Below are positions 7,427 to 16,385 of a stretch of DNA of 64,000 bases, piece after piece; the first letter of the stretch is position 1; every line of letters begins with the position of its first letter. Location: assembly GCA_937873665.1 (NCBI GenBank), contig CALMYW010000105.1, positions 19,622-83,621 of the forward strand, read 5' to 3'. The translations under genes and the position numbers were made by a program. The DNA comes from an uncultured Sphingorhabdus sp. (lineage in GTDB: Bacteria > Pseudomonadota > Alphaproteobacteria > Sphingomonadales > Sphingomonadaceae). The notes beneath the pieces were generated by a model. That model did not search any database. It was not told the DNA's origin and saw nothing but the letters and a program-made list of their open reading frames with translations.

Positions 7427-9175
7427 ATGAAGAAACTGCTCCTCGCTTTCACTGTCCTCGCTTTGCCCGGCTGCGCCAGCACCCGCATGGCGAATGAGAC
7501 GGTCGCGCCGGTTGATATCCGTATCATCGGCATCAACGACTTTCACGGCCATCTCGATCCACCCAAGGCAACGACCGAAGTTCCCAACGAAGCAGGCGTA
7601 AAAGTCCGCATCCCATCCGGCGGCGTCGCCTATCTCGCCTCTGCCATCGACTCGCTGAAGGCGGATGCACCGAACAATGTCGTGGTGGCTGCAGGCGACC
7701 TGATCGGTGCCTCGCCGCTTTCCTCCTCGCTGTTCCTCGACGAGCCCTCGATCATGGCAATGGGCATGGTGGGGCTGGAGTTTAACGCGGTTGGCAATCA
7801 TGAATTCGACCGCGGCACCGAAGAATTGCTGCGCATGCAGAGCGGAGGCTGCGAAAAGTTCACGCAATCCGAGCCGTGCCGAGTCGACAAACCCTTCCCC
7901 GGCGCGAAGTTCAAAATGCTGGCTGCGAACACAAAGAGGGCCGATGGCAGCACCCTGTTCCCGCCCTTCGCGCTCAAGAATTTCGGCAAGGGCAAGGCGC
8001 AGGTGACCGTGGGCTTCATCGGCATGACGCTCGAAGGGACCGCGAACCTGGTTTCTGCCGGACGGATCAAAGGCATCAGCTTTGCCGATGAGGCAGACAC
8101 CGCCAATGCCTTGGTCCCGCAACTCAGGAATGCAGGTGCGGATGTCATCGTCGTGTTGGTTCACGAAGGGGTGAACAACAGCGGCGATATCAACAATCCC
8201 AAATGTGATGGCGTTTCGGGGACTTTGTTTCCGATACTCGACCGGCTGGACCCGGCTGTCGATCTGGTCGTTTCTGGCCATACGCATCAGAGCTATGTCT
8301 GCGACTATGCCAATATCAACCCGGCCCGCCCGATCCTGCTGACCAGTGCCGGTTCGCGCGGTCAGGTCGTGACCGGTATCGATCTGAAGGTCGACCCCCG
8401 AACCGGCAAAATCCTATCCAAAACCGCGCGCAATGTGGTGGTGCAAAGCGAGGCCTTCTCCAATGCGCGCGGCGAAGTGCCTCTGGTCGAAGGCTTCCCT
8501 ATCTTCGCGCCGCGTGCTGATCTGGCAGCGCTGGCCAGCCGGTATCGGGAAGCGGCGAAGGCAGAGGCCAACCGCGTGGTCGGAACGCTAGCGGGCGCTG
8601 CGACGCGCGACCGCGGCAAGACCGGCGAGAGCGTGCTGGGCAATCTGATCGCAGACGCCCAGCTCTCGGCAACCGCGGGTGCCGAAAATGGCGGCGCACA
8701 GATTGCCTTCATGAACCCCGACGGCATCAGGGCCGATGTTGTGCCGGACGCCGACGGTAACGTCAGCTTCGGAATCGTTTTCGCAGCGCAACCCTTCGGC
8801 AACACGCTGATCACCAAAACGCTGACGGGAAACCAGATTATCGGAATATTGGAGCAACAGCTCAATAATCCGGACTGGTACCGCATTCTTTCTCCATCGA
8901 GCGGCTTCCGCTTCGGATATGACCTGTCACGTCCCATTGGCCAGCGGGTATTGTTTGCGACGCTGAACGGCGTGTCGCTTGACGCCAACGCATCATACCG
9001 CGTCACTGTCAGCGACTTCCTGTCAAACGGTGGCGATGGCTTTTCGCTGTTCAAGGATGGCACCGATCCGGCAGTGGGGCCCACCGATCTGGAAGCTTTC
9101 ATTGCATTCCTGTCGCGTGGCGGAACCACTGCGCTGCCAACGCTCTACCGGGTCGAGAACAAAACCCCGCAATAA
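7427..9175 (+). CDS. 5'-nucleotidase/metallophosphatase lipoprotein (UshA/NadN-like)
   Basis: A 582-residue exported enzyme predicted to hydrolyse nucleotides or related phosphoesters in the periplasm. The start at MKKLLLAFTVL is preferred to one eight codons upstream because it begins a lipoprotein signal peptide with lipobox LPGC (Cys16). The calcineurin-like domain has the dimetal motifs NDFHGHLDP, AAGDLIGASPL, GNHEFDRG and SGHTHQSY. The C-terminal half (from about residue 370) is the 5'-nucleotidase specificity domain, ending with SDFLSNGGDGFS, the aromatic/Gly-rich nucleobase pocket. It follows the Mur ligase gene by 36 bases. Confidence 0.9.
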   Translation: MKKLLLAFTVLALPGCASTRMANETVAPVDIRIIGINDFHGHLDPPKATTEVPNEAGVKVRIPSGGVAYLASAIDSLKADAPNNVVVAAGDLIGASPLSSSLFLDEPSIMAMGMVGLEFNAVGNHEFDRGTEELLRMQSGGCEKFTQSEPCRVDKPFPGAKFKMLAANTKRADGSTLFPPFALKNFGKGKAQVTVGFIGMTLEGTANLVSAGRIKGISFADEADTANALVPQLRNAGADVIVVLVHEGVNNSGDINNPKCDGVSGTLFPILDRLDPAVDLVVSGHTHQSYVCDYANINPARPILLTSAGSRGQVVTGIDLKVDPRTGKILSKTARNVVVQSEAFSNARGEVPLVEGFPIFAPRADLAALASRYREAAKAEANRVVGTLAGAATRDRGKTGESVLGNLIADAQLSATAGAENGGAQIAFMNPDGIRADVVPDADGNVSFGIVFAAQPFGNTLITKTLTGNQIIGILEQQLNNPDWYRILSPSSGFRFGYDLSRPIGQRVLFATLNGVSLDANASYRVTVSDFLSNGGDGFSLFKDGTDPAVGPTDLEAFIAFLSRGGTTALPTLYRVENKTPQ

Positions 9176-9188
9176 TCCGCCAAAACCC

Positions 9189-9314
9189 TTGCATTCCCAG
9201 CCATTCCGGCGTAGTGGCGCGCCTTCGCCCGGGACTGCCCGGCCGAAATGAAGAAAGCCGGAGGGGCGCTCGCATGGGGCGACGTCAGCGATCGGTAAGA
9301 GAAGGAAGACGCCC
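9189..9314 (+). promoter_or_regulatory. Candidate promoter and leader of the rpsF operon
   Basis: TTGCAT at 9189-9194 is followed 17 bases later by TAGTGG, a weak but alphaproteobacteria-like promoter. The leader then carries a small hairpin at 9230-9241 (CGGG-ACTG-CCCG). In many bacteria the rpsF leader binds the S6:S18 complex for feedback control; I could not confirm that structure here. Confidence 0.3.
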
Positions 9315-9749
9315 ATGCCGTTGTACGAGCATGTTTTTTTGGCGCGTCAGGACCTGTCACAAGCACAGGTAGATGCGCTGGCTGAAAATGCCACCAAGAT
9401 CGTCGAAGAGAATCAGGGCAAGGTCGTGAAGACCGAAACCTGGGGCCTTCGCAGCCTTGCCTACAAGATCCAGAAGAACCGCAAGGCGCATTTCGTGATG
9501 CTCGACCTTGACGCTTCGGGCGATGCCATCGCCGAGCTGGAACGCCAGACCCGCATGAACGAAGATGTGATCCGTTACATGACCGTCCGCGTGGACGAGC
9601 ATGAAAAAGGCCCGTCGGTGATGATGCGCAAGCAGGAACGCAGCGACCGTGGTGATCGCGGTGGCTTTGGCGACCGTCCTGACCGTGGCCCCCGCCCCGA
9701 CCGTGGTGATCGCGAAGCCCGCGCTCCCCGTGCTCAAGAGGAGATCTGA
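9315..9749 (+). CDS. rpsF: 30S ribosomal protein S6
   Basis: Small-subunit protein that binds 16S rRNA together with S18. The 144-residue product starts [15 protein letters not shown] and has the S6 fold through about residue 95. The C-terminal tail (about 105-144) is rich in Asp, Arg and Gly in DRGDR-like repeats and is longer than in E. coli S6. First gene of rpsF-rpsR-rplI, three bases before rpsR. Confidence 0.97.
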   Translation: MPLYEHVFLARQDLSQAQVDALAENATKIVEENQGKVVKTETWGLRSLAYKIQKNRKAHFVMLDLDASGDAIAELERQTRMNEDVIRYMTVRVDEHEKGPSVMMRKQERSDRGDRGGFGDRPDRGPRPDRGDREARAPRAQEEI

Positions 9750-9752
9750 TCC

Positions 9753-9977
9753 ATGGCACGTCCGTTTTTCCGTCGCCGCAAGTCCTGCCCCTTTTCGGGC
9801 AAGGATGCTCCGCGCATCGACTATAAAGATACCCGCCTGCTTCAGGGTTATATCTCTGAACGTGGTAAGATCGTTCCCAGCCGCATCACCGCCGTTTCGG
9901 CGAAGAAGCAGCGTGAACTCAGCCAAGCCATCAAGCGTGCACGCCATCTTGGCCTCATGCCCTATGTCGTGAAGTAA
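9753..9977 (+). CDS. rpsR: 30S ribosomal protein S18
   Basis: Small-subunit protein that pairs with S6 on the platform. The 74-residue product begins [16 protein letters not shown], the usual S18 N terminus, and continues with [18 protein letters not shown], the conserved core. Length is typical. It lies between rpsF and rplI with short gaps and its own ribosome binding site (GAGGAG). Confidence 0.97.
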   Translation: MARPFFRRRKSCPFSGKDAPRIDYKDTRLLQGYISERGKIVPSRITAVSAKKQRELSQAIKRARHLGLMPYVVK

Positions 9978-9988
9978 GGAGAAGACCC

Positions 9989-10663
9989 ATGGAAATCATC
10001 CTGCTTGAACGCGTGGAAAAGCTGGGCCACATCGGTGATGTCGTCACCGTGAAGGACGGTTACGCCCGTAACTTCCTGCTTCCCAACAAAAAGGCGCTTC
10101 GCGCCAACGAAGCCAACCGCAAGGTTTTCGAAGCCAATCGTGCGAAGATCGAGGCAGACAATGCCAACCGTCGCGGCGATGCCGAAAAGCATGCGACCAA
10201 TGTCGAAGGCAAGCAGATCGTCCTGATCCGCGCGGCTTCGAACACTGGCCAGCTTTATGGCTCGGTTTCGGTCAAGGACATCGTTGACGGCCTGAATGCA
10301 CAGGACGCGAAGGTTTCGAAGGCGATGATCGTTCTCGAACGCCCGATCAAGACCCTCGGCGTGTTCGACGTCAAGGTCGTTCTGCACCCCGAAGTTTCGG
10401 TGACCGTCACCGTCAACGTTGCGCGTTCGGACGATGAAGCCGAACTGCAGAAGGACGGCGTCAACGTCATCGACCAGATGTTCGAAGACGAACAGGCTGA
10501 ACTCGCAGCCCAGGCCATCGAAATGGCCGAAGCCCGCGAAGCTGCGGCTGACGAAGCCGATGCCGCCGACGCAGCCCGTATCGAAAAGCTGAAAGAAGAA
10601 CAGGCCGCCGCCAAGGCAGCCGAAGGTCTTTCGGCTGACGCAGGCGAAGACGAAGCCAACTAA
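9989..10663 (+). CDS. rplI: 50S ribosomal protein L9 with long acidic C-terminal extension
   Basis: Large-subunit protein that binds 23S rRNA near the L1 stalk. Residues 1-150 are standard L9: MEIILLERVEKLGHIGD, then DGYARNFLLP, the long connecting helix, and the C-terminal globular domain ending near VNVARSDDEAELQ. The product is 224 residues, about 75 longer than E. coli L9. The extra tail is almost entirely Ala, Glu, Asp and Lys and looks helical. A strong AAGGAG site precedes the start, and a terminator follows. Confidence 0.96.
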   Translation: MEIILLERVEKLGHIGDVVTVKDGYARNFLLPNKKALRANEANRKVFEANRAKIEADNANRRGDAEKHATNVEGKQIVLIRAASNTGQLYGSVSVKDIVDGLNAQDAKVSKAMIVLERPIKTLGVFDVKVVLHPEVSVTVTVNVARSDDEAELQKDGVNVIDQMFEDEQAELAAQAIEMAEAREAAADEADAADAARIEKLKEEQAAAKAAEGLSADAGEDEAN

Positions 10664-10689
10664 GCTTCCGTCGCAGACGCAAACAAAGA

Positions 10690-10720
10690 GCCGCCCCGCC
10701 ACACGCCGGGCGGCTTTTTT
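10690..10720 (+). terminator. Rho-independent terminator after rplI
   Basis: A 7-bp GC stem (GCCGCCC 10690-10696 with GGGCGGC 10708-10714) is followed at once by six T. A second hairpin without a T run lies at 10724-10746 (GCGCCCAA/TTGGGCGC). The first ends the rpsF-rpsR-rplI transcript. Confidence 0.9.
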
Positions 10721-10746
10721 GTTGCGCCCAACACAACTTTGGGCGC

Positions 10747-11123
10747 GGAGCTTAACAACGCATAACCGGAGAAAATTCTCTTTGCTTACTTAGATTCTAG
10801 CCTGCCCGACTATTCAGGAATCCCTAGGCATGCAATTTTGATGGTATTGGAAAAAGAGATGATTGGTGGCCTGTACCGTCATTGAGTGACCAGCAACTTT
10901 CAGCGCCAGGCTCGCAAACCAGTAATACATTGCAAGCGCAAAGCGCTTACGAAAGGCCGCACTAATGTCGGCCGGTCGACAAAGACGACATACAGCATCG
11001 TCTGAGTTGTAACGCAATGTTGACCGTGACATAGATCACAGCACCACGACCTTAGTATCCACCATTGCCAAGCACAATAAATCTGGCAAGGTTGCGGATT
11101 AGGCTGTTGGGGACAAAAGCAGA
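10747..11123. other. Gene-free, AT-richer intergenic stretch
   Basis: No convincing gene on either strand. The open frames here lack ribosome binding sites and family features. Base composition shifts visibly toward A and T compared with the ribosomal genes on the left and resembles the orphan gene on the right. The only motif seen is the CRP-like site listed separately. Confidence 0.6.
11020..11040 (+). promoter_or_regulatory. CRP/FNR-like dyad with overlapping -35-like TTGACC
   Basis: Positions 11026-11039 read GTGA-CATAGA-TCAC, matching both half-sites of the CRP-family consensus with the correct 6-base spacer. TTGACC at 11020-11025 abuts it. The site is about 85-100 bases upstream of the orphan exported-protein gene at 11124. 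No clear -10 was found at the proper distance. Confidence 0.4.
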
Positions 11124-13577
11124 ATGATGAAGCGGTTGACGGTATTGGCAACGGCAATGTTGCTTCCATATGGGGCAAGCACACAGACTGTTGAGCCAGC
11201 CAAGACGGTACTGACGCCGCTTGTAACGTCCGCTCCGCGCCTACCGTTCGATGCCAATAGTCCGCAGACATGGGCCCCACTCACCAAATACCCGATTGAC
11301 AAGCTGCCTCCGGAAATGGCCGATGCTGTTAGGATGTACGAACGCATTGTTGGCCCCGCCAACGCTATGGCCCCCGTAAGTACTGGTGTTGGTGGACCGC
11401 AGTTTGTTATCAACGCGGCCGTTCCGGTAAAAAACAATATCCTCGTGCGCCCCAAAACCTGTCTGCCGGAGAAGCAAACGATATCTGCACGCTGGCTTCC
11501 GCTGAACCAAAACCCTGAAGAGTCTCCCGAAAGCTATTATGGCGACGGGGTAAACTGCGCACCTGATGGATATGGAATGCTAACCTATCGCAATGGTACA
11601 GTATGGATCGGAGAGGTCGCGGAAGTCTATCACAGTCAGTATATAGAAAAAAATGGATCAGAGAAAGCTTTGAAAAAGAAACAAAGCTTTATCGCGGTTG
11701 TGCCAGTTGGCGTCGGCATTTTGCGAACAAGAGATCGAAAAAAATATGGTGGAGGTTTGATCGTACGATCTGTGTTCAAATCGAAGGCTGATGTTACGCA
11801 ACTGCCGATGCCGCTCCAGCAAGACCCTCAATTGAAGATTTATGCCATACCCAAAACGATCGTTCCGGTCGGGCGACTATACGAAACTAATTATGCTGTT
11901 GGTCTCGATCATGCTGGAAATGGACAAGGTCAGCTATTTTATGCAGATGGTAACCGCCTAACCGCGCTTTTCAAAAATGCAGTCGTCGCTCCAAAAGCCA
12001 TTGGTCGACATTATCTACCGAACGGCGATCAACGTTCTGGCGAGGTCGCGTTCACAGGTCGATCAGGGGTAAAATTGACAGGAATTGTTGAAGAAACACT
12101 CCGAAATCCAGATCCGATTAGCAAAGTTCCTGCCGGAAAATATCTGTTCTTCCATAGAAGAGGAGAAGACGGGGATTGGGTGCGAGAGCTGATTAGACCG
12201 CTGGGTGAAACATTGTTCGCCGGTGGACCAAAGCCCGCACATTGTTTGGAGCCAAGCTTTCGGCCGGCGGATTGGGTGACTTTTTGGCCAATGTGTCGTG
12301 ACAAGGGAACCAATAAACAAGGGAAATCTGTCCCGGCCTTTTCTGTCTCTTTCTCTCCAAATGGAGAGCAAGCTATTTGGGAATATTTCGGTGATGGAGC
12401 AGGTTCGCAGGACGACCGCGAAAAGTGGCAATTTTTCTGGCAGCAACTGGATTCATCAGGGAAGCTAGTGCGTTCTGTCGCTGCTAATATGCTAACTACA
12501 GCGCCCGTATTCGGACCGGTTGGTTTTGCCCGTGCATCTGATTCAAAGGGAGAGTTTGCTGGAGAGTTTCTGGGGCTAGTACCTAATGGACCTGGCACAT
12601 GTCGGCTATGGGAAGAGAAAGGTAGCGAACCATGCTTTTATGCCAATGGTGTACGAACCGATGAAATTCACCTAGCCCGACAGGAACTAAAGGCGCTCGA
12701 GTTAGAGACTAAACGTGAAAATGAGCGTATCGCGGCAGAACGTGCAGCCGAAAGGCAGCGCATAGAATTGGTACAACAAAACCACGAAATCAAGCTAGCA
12801 GAGGCACGGCGGCAGGCGGAGCAAGCAGAAATTGATGCCGAAAATGCAGAGATCGATGCGCAAAATGCTGCCCAAGGCAACCCGATCGCCAATGTTTTTG
12901 CAGATTTGAATGACAAATTCAGGGTTGCGGCAGAAGAAAATCGACGCGGCTGGGAAGAGGTTGACGCGATCAACGCCGAGCAGCGCCGACAGGCTGAGGA
13001 ACGCGCTGCAGCGGCAAGAGCCGAGCAATCCCGCCAGGCTCAAGTCAATGCCGAGGCATCACAGGCAAGAAACCAGCAAATCGCACAAGCGCAGGCACAA
13101 AGTGCTGCCGAAGCACAACGACGTCACAAGGAAGTCCGGGCTAGGCTGGAAGCAGCGAAGCAGAAAGCGGCTGCGGACCGGGCGATTGCATCTCAAGCCT
13201 CCGTCAATCAAAGCAATGGCAATGGCACAGCTGGCGGTCAGGCAAGCGCGGCTGCTGTAAATATCATATGGCTGGAAGGCGTCGTGATATGCCCCGCGAA
13301 GGAAGGCTTCATAGGCAGTACAATGTGCCACGGCCCTTTCCAAAATGCGCTTGTGAACCTTACCGTGCCTGCCGAAATTGCCAGAGCATGCGGCACAAGT
13401 CAGCCGGTTCGCAATATGGGGACACTAGCGGGGAACCGCGTTTACGGTTGCGGTTTCGGCATCAATCCGACGCAGGACAGCTCACCGCATATCGATCAAG
13501 CCAATCGTTTTGGTATTAATGTGCCTAACCGGCAAATTTACCGCTGCCCGCAAACCCAGTCGACTATTTGCCGCTAA
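11124..13577 (+). CDS. Orphan exported protein with MORN-like segments, coiled coil and Cys-rich C terminus
   Basis: Family not recognised. The 817-residue product begins with a signal peptide (about residues 1-20: MMKRLTV, hydrophobic core, then GAS). Three segments resemble MORN repeats: DGYGMLTYRNGTVWIGEV at 148-165, GNGQGQLFYADGNRL near 260, and GEFAGEFLGLVPNGPG near 475. Residues about 520-690 are a highly charged Ala/Glu/Arg/Gln coiled coil. Residues about 710-817 form a separate domain with six cysteines, consistent with disulfides in the periplasm. The gene uses more A/T-rich codons than its neighbours and sits alone between a terminator and a convergent gene, with a CRP-like site upstream. 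A MORN-type surface or lipid-contact role is only a guess. Confidence 0.8.
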   Translation: MMKRLTVLATAMLLPYGASTQTVEPAKTVLTPLVTSAPRLPFDANSPQTWAPLTKYPIDKLPPEMADAVRMYERIVGPANAMAPVSTGVGGPQFVINAAVPVKNNILVRPKTCLPEKQTISARWLPLNQNPEESPESYYGDGVNCAPDGYGMLTYRNGTVWIGEVAEVYHSQYIEKNGSEKALKKKQSFIAVVPVGVGILRTRDRKKYGGGLIVRSVFKSKADVTQLPMPLQQDPQLKIYAIPKTIVPVGRLYETNYAVGLDHAGNGQGQLFYADGNRLTALFKNAVVAPKAIGRHYLPNGDQRSGEVAFTGRSGVKLTGIVEETLRNPDPISKVPAGKYLFFHRRGEDGDWVRELIRPLGETLFAGGPKPAHCLEPSFRPADWVTFWPMCRDKGTNKQGKSVPAFSVSFSPNGEQAIWEYFGDGAGSQDDREKWQFFWQQLDSSGKLVRSVAANMLTTAPVFGPVGFARASDSKGEFAGEFLGLVPNGPGTCRLWEEKGSEPCFYANGVRTDEIHLARQELKALELETKRENERIAAERAAERQRIELVQQNHEIKLAEARRQAEQAEIDAENAEIDAQNAAQGNPIANVFADLNDKFRVAAEENRRGWEEVDAINAEQRRQAEERAAAARAEQSRQAQVNAEASQARNQQIAQAQAQSAAEAQRRHKEVRARLEAAKQKAAADRAIASQASVNQSNGNGTAGGQASAAAVNIIWLEGVVICPAKEGFIGSTMCHGPFQNALVNLTVPAEIARACGTSQPVRNMGTLAGNRVYGCGFGINPTQDSSPHIDQANRFGINVPNRQIYRCPQTQSTICR

Positions 13578-13613
13578 GAATGTAAATTCAGGACAGTTCC
13601 GCCCCCTCCCCCC

Positions 13614-14045
13614 TCAAGCCCCGCAAAGCTGCTCCGCCAGCGCGTGGCCCATATCAGCCTCGGGGAACACCACCTTGGAAACGCCCAGCCGGGTCAGGAT
13701 CAGGCCGTGCTGGCGGGTCGAAGCCTTCGCCCAGATATCCTTGATGCCCAACTCCTGGAGCGCGAGGACGGAGAGCACGCTGCCCTCCAGGCTCGCGCCG
13801 ATCGCGACCACGGCATAGTCGACCTCGTTCACGCCCAGCGCGCGCAGCGCCTCTGCCTCGGTTGAATCCGCCTGCACCACATGCGGCAGGTCGTCGGCGA
13901 GTTTCTGGACAATATCGGCATTGCCATCAATGCCGACCACCTCATGCCCCAGCTCGACCAGACGCAGCGCAACAGCCTCGCCAAAGCGGCCAAGGCCGAT
14001 CACCGCGACGCTTTTCTTCTCCGCGTTTTTTGCTTTCCTAGCCAA
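13614..14045 (-). CDS. Potassium channel regulator, TrkA/KtrA N-terminal (RCK_N) domain only
   Basis: NAD(H)/nucleotide-binding gating subunit of a Trk/Ktr potassium importer. From the TTG start at 14045 (AGGAGG six bases upstream) the product has 143 residues. It has the Rossmann motif VIGLGRFGEAVA, then VGIDGN, YAVVAIGA and FPEADMG, a complete RCK_N domain. It then stops at EQLCGA, whereas KtrA/TrkA proteins usually continue with a further RCK_C domain of about 75 residues. The start overlaps the ktrB gene by 8 bases. An ATG at 14099 in the same frame is less likely. The missing C-terminal domain may be a truncation. Confidence 0.85.
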   Translation of the reverse strand: MARKAKNAEKKSVAVIGLGRFGEAVALRLVELGHEVVGIDGNADIVQKLADDLPHVVQADSTEAEALRALGVNEVDYAVVAIGASLEGSVLSVLALQELGIKDIWAKASTRQHGLILTRLGVSKVVFPEADMGHALAEQLCGA

Positions 14046-15438
14046 TGAGAACCTCCTCTTTTGGGTAATGGTAAAATACGGGTTTGCCGCGTGACGCAAG
14101 CGCCGCGAACAAGGTAATCGGGCCGACCCGCCCGACGAACATCAGGAATATCAGCAGATATTTGCCGGAATCGGTGAACTGTGCGGTAACGCCGGTGGAG
14201 AGGCCGACGGTAGCGAAGGCCGAAACTGCCTCAAACATCGCATCGCGCGGGGCAATCTGCGGCGAAAGCGCGACGAGCAGATAGCCGAGCCCGAGCACCA
14301 GCACCGTCGCGAGCGCGACAACCGAAATGGCACGCCGCTGATTATGCTCCCCGATGCGGCGACCGAATGCCTCGACATCGGGCTTGCCGCGGATTTCGGA
14401 CCAGATGATCAGCAGGATGACGACCACCGTCGCCACCTTGACGCCGCCCGCAGTCCCCGCGCTGCCCCCGCCGATGAACATCAGGATAGAGGTGAGCATC
14501 AGCGACTGGTCGGAAAGCTCCCCGATATTGACCGCGTTGAACCCCGCGGTGCGCGCGGTGACCGACTGGAACAGGCCGTTGAGCACATGCGCGTGCGGCT
14601 CCATATTGCCCATCGTCGCGCCATTTTCCCATTCAAGTATTATGAACAGCAGCGCGCCCGCAACCAACAGGAAGGCATAGCCATAGAGCGTCAACCGCCC
14701 GTGCAGCGAAATCCGCTTCCAGCCGCGCTGCGTCCACATGTCGCGATAGACCGGATAGCCGATGCCCCCCGCGACAACCGCCGCCATGATCGGGGTGAGG
14801 AACAGCCAGTCCGATTGGAAGCCCATCAGATTATCGCTCCACAGCGCGAAACCGGCATTGTTGAAGGCAGAAACCGCGTGGAAGAGCCCGTTCCATGCCG
14901 CGTCCGCCAGCGGCTGGCCATGGCCAAGCGCAAGCCAGCCAAACAGCCAGAGCCCGACTATGGCTTCGAAGGTGAAGGTGAAGGCGACGATGATCTTCAG
15001 CAGCGGGCGGACATTGCCCGGGGTGATCCCGCTATTTTCCGCCGCCAGCCCGCGCCTGATGCCAAAGCCCATAGTGCGGCTGAACAAGGCCACGAGCAGC
15101 ACCGAGGCGCTCATAATGCCAAGGCCGCCCAATTGGATCAGCACGAGGATCGTCAGCTCACCCTGCCCCGACCAGTGGTTGGGCACATCGAGCGTCGACA
15201 GCCCGGTGACGCACAGCGCCGAGACAGCGGTGAACCAGGCGTCGACAAAAGGCGTCCCCTGCCCGCTTTCAGTCGCCGAGGGCAATGACAGAGCAAAAGC
15301 GCCGAGCAGCGAGACGAGGAAGAAAAGCAACGGCACGATCTGCACCGGCCGCGCGAACAAGAGGTTCACCAACCGGTCGAGCGTGCCGACGGCGAGCCGT
15401 TCTACAAGATGTTCGGGATGATGTGGTTGTTCCGCCAA
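14038..15438 (-). CDS. Potassium uptake membrane subunit, TrkH/KtrB family
   Basis: A 466-residue membrane protein that forms the K+ (or Na+-coupled K+) pore. Four pore-loop repeats are visible, each near a glycine that replaces the K+-channel filter: ALCVTGLSTLD, AFNNAGFALWSDN, ARTAGFNAVNI and AFATVGLSTGV. The size suits KtrB better than the longer TrkH. It is followed by an overlapping regulatory subunit gene, which supports a two-gene transporter operon. Confidence 0.92.
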   Translation of the reverse strand: MAEQPHHPEHLVERLAVGTLDRLVNLLFARPVQIVPLLFFLVSLLGAFALSLPSATESGQGTPFVDAWFTAVSALCVTGLSTLDVPNHWSGQGELTILVLIQLGGLGIMSASVLLVALFSRTMGFGIRRGLAAENSGITPGNVRPLLKIIVAFTFTFEAIVGLWLFGWLALGHGQPLADAAWNGLFHAVSAFNNAGFALWSDNLMGFQSDWLFLTPIMAAVVAGGIGYPVYRDMWTQRGWKRISLHGRLTLYGYAFLLVAGALLFIILEWENGATMGNMEPHAHVLNGLFQSVTARTAGFNAVNIGELSDQSLMLTSILMFIGGGSAGTAGGVKVATVVVILLIIWSEIRGKPDVEAFGRRIGEHNQRRAISVVALATVLVLGLGYLLVALSPQIAPRDAMFEAVSAFATVGLSTGVTAQFTDSGKYLLIFLMFVGRVGPITLFAALASRGKPVFYHYPKEEVLIG

Positions 15439-15530
15439 GACTTTCCCCTCTGCCGCAGGGCCTTAACGGCAATGATTGTGCTGGGGAAGAAAAATGCCGT
15501 GGCGATGCCACAGCCAGTGCACAGAGCATC

Positions 15531-15614
15531 GTCATTCCCGCGAAGGCGGGAATCCATCACCGGCTATTCAAATTTACTCGTCCGGTGATGGACCCCCGCC
15601 TTCGCGGGGGTGAC
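15531..15614. repeat. 84-bp palindromic repeat element (33-bp arms)
   Basis: Left arm 15531-15563 and right arm 15582-15614 are imperfect inverted copies; each begins or ends with GTCA and carries an inner hairpin around CCCGCGAAGGCGGG or its complement. It lies between the start of the potassium transporter gene and the end of folE. This repeat type is common in sphingomonad intergenic regions. Confidence 0.9.
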
Positions 15615-15656
15615 GAACTTGGGGTGAAGGTAGGGAGAAAAAACTATCCGGCGTCC

Positions 15657-16292
15657 TCAATAACCCATCAGACTCATCACTTCCTTGCGGCTCGACTGGT
15701 CGTCAAGGAAGCAGCCGAGCAGTTTGGAAGTGACCATATTGACGCCGTGCACCTTCACCCCGCGCCCGGTCATGCAGCCGTGCTGCGCCTCGATCACCAC
15801 CGCGACGCCTTCTGGCTTCAGATGCTCCCAGATGCAGTTCGCGACCTCTGCCGTCAGCCTTTCCTGCACCTGCAGGCGGCGGGCAAAACCGTGGAGGACG
15901 CGGGCGAGCTTGGATATGCCGACAACACGGTCGGTCGGCATGTAGGCGATTGAGGCCTTGCCGATGATCGGCGCCATATGATGCTCGCAATGCGACTGGA
16001 ACGGAATGTCCTTGAGCAGCACCAATTCGTGATAGCCGCCTACTTCTTCAAAAGTGCGCGAAAGATGGACAGAGGGGTCTTCGCCATAGCCGGCGCAATA
16101 TTCGCGCCAGGCACGACCGACACGGCGCGGTGTATCGATCAGGCCTTCACGGCGCGGATCGTCACCCGTCCAGCGGATCAGCGTCTTGATCGCTTCAAGC
16201 ACCTCGTCTGGAACGACAACCTTGCCACTCTCGTCAATCTCGTCATCATAGTGAATGTGCGCGATGGGAAACACCATTTCGGGTCTGTTCAT
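15657..16292 (-). CDS. folE: GTP cyclohydrolase I FolE
   Basis: Converts GTP to 7,8-dihydroneopterin triphosphate, the first step of folate synthesis. The 211-residue product has the zinc and catalytic segment SHCEHHMAPI, the QVQERLT helix, and a final Cys/His segment with QHGCMTGRGVKVHG. The start MNRPEMVF at 16292 is selected because AGGAGG lies six bases upstream; an in-frame ATG seven codons earlier lacks such a site. Homodecameric cytosolic enzyme in known members. Confidence 0.96.
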   Translation of the reverse strand: MNRPEMVFPIAHIHYDDEIDESGKVVVPDEVLEAIKTLIRWTGDDPRREGLIDTPRRVGRAWREYCAGYGEDPSVHLSRTFEEVGGYHELVLLKDIPFQSHCEHHMAPIIGKASIAYMPTDRVVGISKLARVLHGFARRLQVQERLTAEVANCIWEHLKPEGVAVVIEAQHGCMTGRGVKVHGVNMVTSKLLGCFLDDQSSRKEVMSLMGY

Positions 16293-16385
16293 GCTGGTCC
16301 TCCTGCCGATCAACTCGGTCTATGGCCTATCCAGCTACGCTCGCCCGCCTTTCCATTCCATACAGCCAAAGGCCTTTAGGGTTAA

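Noticed and set aside
6086..8287. Long minus-strand open frame of 733 codons
   Set aside because: It is the antisense shadow of the Mur ligase and nucleotidase genes; composition bias at the third codon position creates such frames.
10814..11032. Open frame of 72 codons on the minus strand before the orphan gene
   Set aside because: No ribosome binding site, no family-like segments, and AT-rich composition gives chance frames.
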